Of a stretch of DNA of 64,000 nucleotides, positions 28,651 through 35,485 are shown in pieces. The stretch comes from an uncultured Aquimarina sp. (GTDB taxonomy: Bacteria; Bacteroidota; Bacteroidia; Flavobacteriales; Flavobacteriaceae), in assembly GCA_947496555.1 (NCBI GenBank), contig CANMDH010000007.1, positions 81,111 through 145,110 of the forward strand, written 5' to 3'. A model generated the notes under the pieces. It was not told the DNA's origin. It searched no databases and saw nothing but the letters and a program-made list of their open reading frames with translations. Both the position numbers and the translations under genes were made by a program. The first letter of the stretch is position 1, and each line of letters opens with the position of its first letter.

Positions 28651-29025
28651 ATGAAAAGTAAATATCATTTCAAGTTTGAAGATTTAATAATCTACAACAA
28701 AGCGATGGACTTTGGGTAATCTGTAAATGATCAAATAAATGCTTTTCCAAAAGAAGAAATGTATCGACTTGCTTCGCAATTTATTCGAGCAGCTGATTCA
28801 TTGGCTTTGAATATTGCCGAAGGCTCGTCAAGTTCAAATGCTCAATTTAATAGATATTTACAAATGGCCTGGGATAGTGCTCATGAATGTATCGTTTGTA
28901 GTACAAAAGCTAGATTGAGAGGTTTTATTACAAAAGAACAGGATGAACAAAACAGAGCAGATATTACTGAGTTGTCCAAAATGATAACTTCTTTTAAGAA
29001 ACATTTAAAGTCTAAAATGAATTAA
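28651..29025 (+). pseudogene. Four-helix-bundle protein (PF05635 / 23S rRNA intervening-sequence type), nonsense mutation
   Basis: The frame starts ATG at 28651 (MKSKYHFKFEDLIIYNKAMDFG) and is stopped by TAA at 28717-28719. It then continues without a break as SVNDQINAFPKEEMYRLASQ through to KKHLKSKMN. The spliced product (about 124 aa) has the full pattern of this family, including QFIRAADSLALNIAEGSS. Relatives usually have Glu at the stop position, so a GAA to TAA change fits. A shortened product could start at ATG 28759, but it would lack the first helix. It sits among paa genes without any link to their function. Confidence 0.75.
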
Positions 29026-29061
29026 AATTTGAAAACTAATAGCTCACATACTCAAAAACTC

Positions 29062-29466
29062 ATGGACTCAAATGCTATACCTGTAAAGATGCTATCTCTT
29101 GATCCTTTTAGTCAATGGCTGGGTATTGAGGTTTTAGAAGTTGAAAAAGGAAGATGCAAAGTAGGAATGACCGTGAGAAAAGAAATGCTGAACAGTATGG
29201 GTAAGGCACATGGAGGAATATCTTACAGTTTGGCTGATACCGCTTTTGGTTTTTCGGCAAATACACATGGGAAATATGCAGTGTCTATAGAAACTTCAAT
29301 CAATCATATAGAGGCATTGGAAGAAGGCGATTATTTAACCGCCGAAGCTACTGTGGATGTGACCAAAACCAAGGTCGGATTTAATATTGTTGAAGTCAAA
29401 CGAGGAGATCAAATTGTTGCACTGTTCAAAGGGGTAGTATACAGAACAAATAAAAATTGGGAATAG
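29062..29466 (+). CDS. paaI: Hotdog-fold acyl-CoA thioesterase, PaaI type
   Basis: 134 aa from the ATG at 29062 (MDSNAIPVKMLSLDPFSQWL); a TTG 33 bases earlier is less likely because it reads through repeat sequence. The hotdog motif MLNSMGKAHGGISYSLADTA includes the catalytic HGG and downstream Asp typical of PaaI. It is thought to rescue CoA from dead-end thioesters in phenylacetate degradation. It lies between the broken four-helix-bundle gene and the thiolase. Confidence 0.88.
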   Translation: MDSNAIPVKMLSLDPFSQWLGIEVLEVEKGRCKVGMTVRKEMLNSMGKAHGGISYSLADTAFGFSANTHGKYAVSIETSINHIEALEEGDYLTAEATVDVTKTKVGFNIVEVKRGDQIVALFKGVVYRTNKNWE

Positions 29467-29513
29467 AACATGAAACTTAAGATACTCAAAGACTCAAACA
29501 CTCAAGAACTAAA

Positions 29514-30725
29514 ATGAAGGAAGCATATATCATAGATGGAATCCGAACACCAATCGGAAGTTATAAAGGAACATTATCAGGGGTTCGAACCGATGATTTG
29601 GGTGCCTTGGTTATTGAAAAACTTGTAGAAAAGAATCCAAATATACCCAAAGAAGCGTATGACGATGTGATCATGGGTTGTGCTAACCAGGCAGGAGAAG
29701 ATAATCGTAATGTAGCCAGGATGGCTTTACTTCTTGCAGGCTTGCCTTTTTCAGTCCCTGGAGAAACAGTAAATCGTCTTTGTAGTTCAGGTTTATCAGC
29801 TATTATTCACGCTAATCGAGCAATTAAAGCAGGTGATGGAGATCTTTTTATTTCTGGAGGAGTGGAAAACATGACTCGCGGCCCTTATGTAATTGCGAAA
29901 CCTTCGTCTGCTTTTGGTAATGATTCAAAAATGTATGACTCCAGTTTTGGATGGCGTTTTGTAAATCAAAAGATGCATGACCTTTACGGAACTGATGGCA
30001 TGGGTAATACTGCAGAAAATCTAGTAGAAAAGTATAATATCTCAAGAGAAGATCAGGATGCTTTTGCTTATTGGAGTCAGATGAAAGCATCCAAAGCGCA
30101 ACAATCAGGACGATTAGCAAAAGAGATTACTACGGTAGAGATTCCGCAAAGAAAAAAAGATCCAACGCTATTTTCAGATGATGAATTCATCAAGCCTAGT
30201 ACCAGCAAAGAAGTACTTGCAAAATTAAGACCCGCTTTTAAGAAAGACGGAAGTGTGACCGCTGGCAATTCTTCAGGTTTAAATGACGGTGCTGCAGCAA
30301 CTATTATTGCTTCAGAAGATGCTATTAAAAAGTATAGTCTTAAGCCTTTGGCAAGAATAGTAAGTTCTGCGGTTGTAGGTGTAGAACCTAGAATTATGGG
30401 TATTGGCCCGGTTCAAGCTTCTAATAAAGCATTAGAAAAGGCTGGAATTACTATGAATGATATTGATATCATCGAACTTAATGAAGCTTTTGCTTCACAG
30501 GCATTAGCTTGTATAAGAGAGTGGGGATTGGCCGATGATGATCCAAGAATAAATCCAAACGGAGGATCAATTGCCATAGGACATCCTCTAGGGGTAACAG
30601 GAACCAGAATAGCTTATTCTGCAGCCTTAGAATTACAAGAACAAAAGAAACGTTATGCATTGATCACTATGTGTGTGGGAGTGGGTCAAGGATATGCTTG
30701 CGTAATTGAAAACACAAATCTCTAA
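29514..30725 (+). CDS. paaJ: 3-oxoadipyl-CoA / 3-oxo-5,6-dehydrosuberyl-CoA thiolase
   Basis: A 403-aa thiolase. The nucleophilic Cys is in VNRLCSSGLSAI near residue 90. The C-terminal catalytic motifs are NPNGGSIAIGHPLGVTGTR (His) and ALITMCVGVGQG (second Cys). The residue pattern ELNEAFASQALA is also standard. It performs two thiolytic steps of the pathway, yielding acetyl-CoA and finally succinyl-CoA. It ends 3 bases before paaZ. Confidence 0.92.
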   Translation: MKEAYIIDGIRTPIGSYKGTLSGVRTDDLGALVIEKLVEKNPNIPKEAYDDVIMGCANQAGEDNRNVARMALLLAGLPFSVPGETVNRLCSSGLSAIIHANRAIKAGDGDLFISGGVENMTRGPYVIAKPSSAFGNDSKMYDSSFGWRFVNQKMHDLYGTDGMGNTAENLVEKYNISREDQDAFAYWSQMKASKAQQSGRLAKEITTVEIPQRKKDPTLFSDDEFIKPSTSKEVLAKLRPAFKKDGSVTAGNSSGLNDGAAATIIASEDAIKKYSLKPLARIVSSAVVGVEPRIMGIGPVQASNKALEKAGITMNDIDIIELNEAFASQALACIREWGLADDDPRINPNGGSIAIGHPLGVTGTRIAYSAALELQEQKKRYALITMCVGVGQGYACVIENTNL

Positions 30726-30728
30726 TTT

Positions 30729-33227
30729 ATGCAAATCTTAGAAAGTTATATCAACGGTAAATGGGTAGCGGGTTCTGGCGATGGGCTTGTGATGCATGAT
30801 GCTGTTACCGGTGAAGTAATAGGCCGAGCTACTACAGAAGGTCTTGATATTCCCGAAGTACTACAATATGGTCGAACCAAAGGCGGAGAAGTCTTGAGAA
30901 AAATGACTTTTCAGCAAAGAGGCAACATGCTCAAAAAATTGGCGCTATATCTTACCAAAAGAAAGGAAGATTTTTATGAGTTGAGCTACCGCACAGGAGC
31001 AACTAGAATAGACAGTTGGATTGATATAGAAGGAGGTTTTGGAAATTTATTTGCCAATGCATCTTTACGTAAGCTTTTCCCTAATCAATCGTATCATGTA
31101 GAAGGTGATCCGGTAGATCTTTCCAGAGGAGGTCGTTTTATGGCACATCACATTTTGGTGCCAAAAAGAGGAGTGGCTGTACATATCAATGCTTTTAATT
31201 TTCCGATTTGGGGAATGTTAGAAAAATGTGCGGTAAATTGGATGGCTGGAGTACCAGCAGTGGTATTACCCGCTCCCCAAACTGCCTATTTAACTGAAGC
31301 AGTGGTGAGAGTAATTGTAGATTCAAGCATTCTTCCTGAAGGGTCATTACAATTGCTTAGTGGAATGACCAAAAACATATTAGATACAGTAGAATCACAA
31401 GATGTAGTAACTTTTACAGGTTCTGCACATACAGGGAGATTATTGAAAGCACATCCTAGGTTGATAGAAGAATCTGTTCCTTTTACTATGGAGGCTGATT
31501 CTCTAAATGCGTCAGTTTTAGGAAAAGATGCTGTGCCAGGAACTCCAGAATTTGATCTATTCGTTAAAGAAGTTCGTAAAGAAATGACCGTAAAGTCTGG
31601 TCAGAAATGTACTGCAATTCGTAGAATTATTGTGCCCGCAGATCTTGTTGAAGATGTTCAGATTGCTTTAGGACAACAATTAGATAAAGTAACGATAGGT
31701 GATCCAAGGCTTAAAGAAGTTAGAATGGGAGCCCTAGCAAGCAAACAACAGGTTGAAAGTTTTAGAAATAATGTGTCCGAAATTGCCAAAACTGCTCAAA
31801 TGGTATATGGTGATCTGGATAAAATTGAAACGGTAGGTGCCGATGCTCAAAAAGGAGCATTTGTACCCCCCATTTTGTTAAGAGAAGACAACCCTTTCAA
31901 AAATACAGAAGCTCATGTGATCGAGGCGTTCGGACCGGTTTCAACCATTATGCCCTATGATACCTTAGATGATGCTATAGCTTTAACTCATATGGGTAAA
32001 GGATCATTGGTGTCTTCAATTTTTACATATGATGATATCATAGCTAAAGAATTTGTGGTAGGAGCAGCTTCCCATCATGGACGCATTTTAGTAGGAAATC
32101 GAGAAAATGCCAGACAGAGTACTGGTCATGGTTCTCCTTTACCAATGCTTACACATGGTGGTCCCGGTCGTGCTGGAGGAGGAGAAGAAATGGGGGGTAT
32201 GAGAGGTATCAAGCACTATATGCAACGATGTGCGGTGCAAGGAACTCCAACTACATTAACGGAGATAACAGGAATTTACCAAGCTAATTCTGCTTATAAA
32301 CCATCAGAAAAACATCCTTTTGCCTATCATTGGGAAGATATCGAACCTGGAATGTCCATCAAAACCCATAAACGTACGGTAACCGATACCGATATTATCA
32401 ATTTTGCAAACCTGACCTGGGATCATTTTTATGCACATACCGATATTACATCCTTAGACGGAAGTATTTTCGAGAAACGTACTGCTCATGGATATTTTAT
32501 TCTTGCCGCAGCAGCAGGATTGTTTGTATATCCAAATAAAGGACCAGTTGCAGCTAATTATGGGTTAGAGGAATGCAGATTTTTACGTCCTATATATCAC
32601 AACGATACAGTATATGTGAGACTAACATGTAAACAAAAAATCGATCGCGATCATCGAGGTAAAGAATTACCTAGTGGAATTGTGAAGTGGTTTGTTGAAG
32701 TCTTTGATCAGGAAGATGAATTGGCGGCGATTGCTACAATTTTGACCATGGTACAGAAAAAATCACCATTTGTACAAGTGGATCGATCAAATATTGAAGG
32801 GTATTTAGCAAAGCTTACTGAAGATATGAAACCCAAATGGGGACTGATGACGGCACAGCATATGGTGGAGCATTTAGAGTATACGATTAGGATTGGTTCT
32901 GGTCAAATTCAGGATTTTGAAATTGCGACACCGGAAGATAAACTAGAAAGAGTTCAGGAAATGATTTATAATCATAGACCTATGCCCAAAGAACACAATC
33001 ATCCTTTAATGAAAAAAGGAACCATAGAAGGTTTGAAACATGATGACCTATCTACAGCTAAAGTTAAATTGTTAGAAGCTTATGATGAGTTTGAAACCTA
33101 TTTCAAAGAAAATCCGGAAGCAATTACCAAAAATGTTGTTTTTGGAGAAATGAATAAGTTTGAATGGGATTTGTTGAATAGCAAACATTTCAATCATCAT
33201 TTTGAACAATTCAATCTGTTAGATTGA
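30729..33227 (+). CDS. paaZ: PaaZ: oxepin-CoA hydrolase / aldehyde dehydrogenase, fused to a C-terminal DinB-like (DUF1569) domain
   Basis: An 832-aa protein, about 150 longer than the 681-aa Escherichia coli enzyme. Residues 1-515 are the aldehyde dehydrogenase, with catalytic Cys about 294 in SGQKCTAIRR. Residues about 525-675 are the MaoC-type R-hydratase that opens the oxepin ring (TWDHFYAHTD, KRTAHGYFILAAAAG). Residues about 677-832 form an extra domain, starting near LTEDMKPKWGLMTAQHMVEH and ending LLNSKHFNHHFEQFNLLD, which looks like DUF1569/DinB with possible metal-binding His. The role of the third domain is unknown. The gene ends inside a strong hairpin. Confidence 0.93.
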   Translation: MQILESYINGKWVAGSGDGLVMHDAVTGEVIGRATTEGLDIPEVLQYGRTKGGEVLRKMTFQQRGNMLKKLALYLTKRKEDFYELSYRTGATRIDSWIDIEGGFGNLFANASLRKLFPNQSYHVEGDPVDLSRGGRFMAHHILVPKRGVAVHINAFNFPIWGMLEKCAVNWMAGVPAVVLPAPQTAYLTEAVVRVIVDSSILPEGSLQLLSGMTKNILDTVESQDVVTFTGSAHTGRLLKAHPRLIEESVPFTMEADSLNASVLGKDAVPGTPEFDLFVKEVRKEMTVKSGQKCTAIRRIIVPADLVEDVQIALGQQLDKVTIGDPRLKEVRMGALASKQQVESFRNNVSEIAKTAQMVYGDLDKIETVGADAQKGAFVPPILLREDNPFKNTEAHVIEAFGPVSTIMPYDTLDDAIALTHMGKGSLVSSIFTYDDIIAKEFVVGAASHHGRILVGNRENARQSTGHGSPLPMLTHGGPGRAGGGEEMGGMRGIKHYMQRCAVQGTPTTLTEITGIYQANSAYKPSEKHPFAYHWEDIEPGMSIKTHKRTVTDTDIINFANLTWDHFYAHTDITSLDGSIFEKRTAHGYFILAAAAGLFVYPNKGPVAANYGLEECRFLRPIYHNDTVYVRLTCKQKIDRDHRGKELPSGIVKWFVEVFDQEDELAAIATILTMVQKKSPFVQVDRSNIEGYLAKLTEDMKPKWGLMTAQHMVEHLEYTIRIGSGQIQDFEIATPEDKLERVQEMIYNHRPMPKEHNHPLMKKGTIEGLKHDDLSTAKVKLLEAYDEFETYFKENPEAITKNVVFGEMNKFEWDLLNSKHFNHHFEQFNLLD

Positions 33228-33237
33228 ATTGTTCAAA
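33201..33237. terminator. 17-bp perfect hairpin at the 3' end of paaZ
   Basis: TTTGAACAATTCAATCT at 33201-33217 pairs exactly with AGATTGAATTGTTCAAA at 33221-33237 around a 3-base loop. It spans the last codons and stop (33225-33227) of paaZ. There is no T-run afterwards, so it may be an RNA 3'-end stabiliser or partial terminator rather than a classic intrinsic terminator. Confidence 0.55.
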
Positions 33238-33257
33238 ATTTCCACGAAGGTGGAAAT
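33238..33257. repeat. Family A palindrome, left side of the frameshifted GIY-YIG gene
   Basis: ATTTCCACGAAGGTGGAAAT followed by CTC. Together with the inverted element at 33597-33616 it brackets the GIY-YIG pseudogene. Confidence 0.75.
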
Positions 33258-33276
33258 CTCATTAATCAAAGTTGAA

Positions 33277-33580
33277 ATGACAGTTTGGAGTATATATATT
33301 ATAACAAACAAACCCAATGGAGTTCTTTATAGGAGTTACCAGAGATTTAAAAAGAAGAATATATCGACATAAAAATAAAGCGCATCCAAATACATTTTCA
33401 GCAAGGTATAACTTAGACAAGTTGATCTATTTTGAAAATTATGAAACAAAAGAAGAAGCTTACGCTAGAGAAAGACAAATGAAGAAATGGAATCGAGAAT
33501 GTAAAATTAAGCTTATAGAGGAAGAAAACCAAGATTGGGTTGATTTGAGCATAAAATTGAATAGGACAGAAAAAAATTAA
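33277..33580 (+). pseudogene. GIY-YIG nuclease domain gene with a 2-base deletion
   Basis: Frame 1 from ATG 33277 gives MTVWSIYIITNKPNGVLY and then departs from the family. The next frame resumes as IGVTRDLKRRIYRHKNK through RERQMKKWNRECKIKLIEEE. Joining GVLY to IGVTRD needs two more bases at a TATA run near 33328-33332, so a TA unit was lost. The joined protein (about 100 aa) would be a normal single-domain GIY-YIG protein (COG2827 type). A product starting at ATG 33317 would lack the GIY motif and is unlikely to cut DNA. A sequencing error is possible. Confidence 0.75.
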
Positions 33581-33596
33581 GAATTAAAATCATAAG

Positions 33597-33616
33597 ATTC
33601 CCGCCTACGTGGGAAC
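33597..33616. repeat. Family A palindrome, right side of the frameshifted GIY-YIG gene
   Basis: ATTCCCGCCTACGTGGGAAC, preceded by AG. Its reverse complement has the same GCGTAGGC-like core as the left element, so the two are inverted with respect to each other. The following bases GGCATGACA supply the start codon of the next gene. Confidence 0.75.
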
Positions 33617-33623
33617 GCAAGGC

Positions 33624-34376
33624 ATGACACAACCATACGTAAACATAACAATTGAAAACGGAGTAGGGACGATAGAGTTTTTCCATCCTGCTCATAATTC
33701 TTTACCGGGAGATATTCTAGCAAAACTGGCACAAACCATAACAGATGCCGGTAATAATGATGAGATAAAAGTAATTGTACTAAAAAGCGGAAGAGATAGA
33801 ACTTTTTGTGCTGGAGCAAGCTTTAAAGAATTGATCAATATCAACAATGCGGAAACCGGGAAGGTATTCTTTTCTGGATTTGCCAATGTGATTAATGCCA
33901 TGCGCAAATGTCCAAAATTTATTATTGGTAGAGTGCAAGGAAAAACTGTTGGGGGTGGAGTTGGAGTAGCATCAGCTACCGATTATTGTATGGCTACCAA
34001 ATATGCGGCTATTAAGTTGAGTGAGCTTAATGTTGGAATAGGACCTTTTGTAGTTGGTCCCGCGGTAGAACGTAAAATAGGACTGTCTGCTATGACACAA
34101 ATTGCCATCGACGCTAATACGTTTTATAGTGCAGAATGGGCAAAAGAAAAAGGATTGTTTACCCATGTTTTTGAAGATATAGAAACATTAGATGCCGAAG
34201 TAAAAGCATTTGCAGAGCATTTGTGTACTTATAATCCCGAAGCAATGCGTGAAATGAAAAAAGTATTCTGGCAAGGTACCGAACATTGGGGTACGTTATT
34301 GGCAGAAAGAGCGGTGATTAGTGGAAGATTGGTGTTAAGTGATTTTACGAAGGAAACATTGAAACGATTTAAATAA
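33624..34376 (+). CDS. Enoyl-CoA hydratase/isomerase family protein (possible PaaF role)
   Basis: 250 aa of the crotonase fold from ATG 33624 (MTQPYVNITIENGVGTIEFF). A GTG 15 bases upstream lies inside the palindrome and is less likely. Oxyanion-hole motifs are TFCAGASFKEL and GKTVGGGVGVASATD. The pathway needs a 2,3-dehydroadipyl-CoA hydratase (PaaF) and no other gene in the window provides it, so that role is inferred. The gene is enclosed by two GIY-YIG/palindrome units. Confidence 0.82.
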   Translation: MTQPYVNITIENGVGTIEFFHPAHNSLPGDILAKLAQTITDAGNNDEIKVIVLKSGRDRTFCAGASFKELININNAETGKVFFSGFANVINAMRKCPKFIIGRVQGKTVGGGVGVASATDYCMATKYAAIKLSELNVGIGPFVVGPAVERKIGLSAMTQIAIDANTFYSAEWAKEKGLFTHVFEDIETLDAEVKAFAEHLCTYNPEAMREMKKVFWQGTEHWGTLLAERAVISGRLVLSDFTKETLKRFK

Positions 34377-34396
34377 ATTCCTGCGTAGCCAGGAAT
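34377..34396. repeat. Left terminal palindrome of the intact GIY-YIG unit
   Basis: ATTCCTGCGTAGCCAGGAAT followed by CTC. It begins at the end of the enoyl-CoA hydratase stop region and lies 16 bases before the GIY-YIG start codon. Confidence 0.8.
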
Positions 34397-34412
34397 CTCT
34401 AATAAAATAATA

Positions 34413-34754
34413 ATGAAACTTTGGTATGTCTATATAATGGCAAATAAATCCAATAGAGTTATTTATATTGGCTGTACGGATGATTTAGAAGCGAGAATAT
34501 TGGAGCATAAAAACAAAGTTTTCAAGAAATCATTTACCGCAAAATATAATTGCAACAGACTTGTATATTTTGAAGAATTTGAAAATGGATCTGAGGCTTC
34601 CAAAAGAGAAAGACAAATGAAGAAATGGAAGAGAGATTGGAAAGACAATTTAATGAATGATATGAATCCAAGTTGGATGGATATTTCTTTAAATTGGTCA
34701 AATAGTATTAATTCAGTTTATAAAATTAAAAGATTCCTGCCTACGCAGGAATAA
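34413..34754 (+). CDS. Single-domain GIY-YIG nuclease
   Basis: 113 aa with the full catalytic pattern: YVYIMANKSNRVIYIGCTDD holds the GIY (as YVY) and YIG motifs, followed by the conserved Arg in LEARILEHKNK. The C-terminal part RERQMKKWKRDWKDNLM is typical of COG2827 proteins. The last residues, RFLPTQE and the stop, are encoded by the right-hand palindrome. It is bracketed by near-identical inverted palindromes. The function in cells is unknown; mobility of the palindromes is a possibility. Confidence 0.88.
   Translation: MKLWYVYIMANKSNRVIYIGCTDDLEARILEHKNKVFKKSFTAKYNCNRLVYFEEFENGSEASKRERQMKKWKRDWKDNLMNDMNPSWMDISLNWSNSINSVYKIKRFLPTQE
34733..34752. repeat. Right terminal palindrome of the intact GIY-YIG unit
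   Basis: ATTCCTGCCTACGCAGGAAT. Its reverse complement matches the left element at 34377-34396 in 19 of 20 bases. It contains the last codons of the GIY-YIG gene; the stop codon ends two bases past it. Confidence 0.8.
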
Positions 34755-34757
34755 GTT

Positions 34758-35354
34758 ATGGTTTACAGTTTCAAAGGATATATACCCGTAGTACATGAAA
34801 GCAGTTTTGTGCATCCACTTGCTGCAGTTACCGGTAATGTAATTATCGGTAAAAACTGCTACATAGGACCAGGAGCTGCAATTCGTGGAGATTGGGGTGA
34901 AATTATCCTTGAAGATGGAGTAAATGTGCAAGAAAATTGTACTGTACATATGTTTCCTGGTAAGTCGATTGTACTAAAAGAAAGTGCTCATGTGGGGCAC
35001 GGAGCGGTCATTCATGGAGCTAATTTAGGACGCAATTGTCTTATCGGTATGAATACGGTGATTATGGATGATGCAGAGATCGGTGATGAATGCATCGTAG
35101 GTGCCATGTCATTTGTAAAAGCAAATACAGTTTTCCCGAAGCGAAGCTTAATTATTGGTAATCCGGCAAAGGTGATCAAAGAAGTGAGTGACGAAATGAT
35201 CGATTGGAAAACAAAAGGTACCCAATTGTATCAGCAATTACCTGCAGATTGTTTTGAGTCTTTACAAGAAGTTGAGCCGTTAAGAGAAGTGCCAAAAAAC
35301 AGGCCTACTCAAGAAGCGTTTTATAAAACATTAGAAGAATTTAGAAATAAATAA
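34758..35354 (+). CDS. paaY: PaaY-like hexapeptide-repeat (gamma carbonic anhydrase fold) protein
   Basis: A 198-aa left-handed beta-helix protein with hexapeptide repeats (AAVTGNVIIGKNCYIGPGAA, HVGHGAVIHGANLGRNCLIG) and a C-terminal helix. The start FKGYIPVVHESSFVHPLAAV resembles PaaY. PaaY acts as a thioesterase that rescues stalled CoA intermediates in phenylacetate degradation. It is the last paa-type gene of the run, 3 bases after the GIY-YIG stop. Confidence 0.88.
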   Translation: MVYSFKGYIPVVHESSFVHPLAAVTGNVIIGKNCYIGPGAAIRGDWGEIILEDGVNVQENCTVHMFPGKSIVLKESAHVGHGAVIHGANLGRNCLIGMNTVIMDDAEIGDECIVGAMSFVKANTVFPKRSLIIGNPAKVIKEVSDEMIDWKTKGTQLYQQLPADCFESLQEVEPLREVPKNRPTQEAFYKTLEEFRNK

Positions 35355-35365
35355 AATATTATAGT

Positions 35366-35432
35366 GTCATCCCATACTTGATCTGGGATCCAAAATAACT
35401 TAGTAATGGATTCCAGCCTGTGCTGGAATGAC
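35366..35432. repeat. REPIN-like doublet of palindromes
   Basis: Two palindromes in inverted order: ATCCCATACTTGATCTGGGAT (stem arms, 35369-35389) preceded by GTC, and ATTCCAGCCTGTGCTGGAAT (35410-35429) followed by GAC. The pair therefore runs GTCAT to ATGAC, a two-REP mosaic lying between PaaY and the E2 gene. Confidence 0.7.
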
Positions 35433-35461
35433 AAAATAAAGAAACAAAGTGTGCAAATTAA

Positions 35462-35477
35462 ACTAACGAACATTAGT
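35462..35477. promoter_or_regulatory. Second TetR-type operator, upstream of the E2 gene
   Basis: ACTAACGAACATTAGT is a dyad that matches the paa promoter operator (ACTAACAATCGTTAGT) at 13 of 16 positions, with the same half-sites ACTAA / TTAGT. It ends 8 bases before the E2 start codon. A clear TAnnTTTG box beside it was not found. Confidence 0.55.
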
Positions 35478-35485
35478 TAACCAAA

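Noticed and set aside
28651-29025. Possible diversity-generating retroelement, because Avd is a four-helix bundle
   Set aside because: No reverse transcriptase and no template/variable repeat pair were seen; the protein fits the common PF05635 intervening-sequence type.
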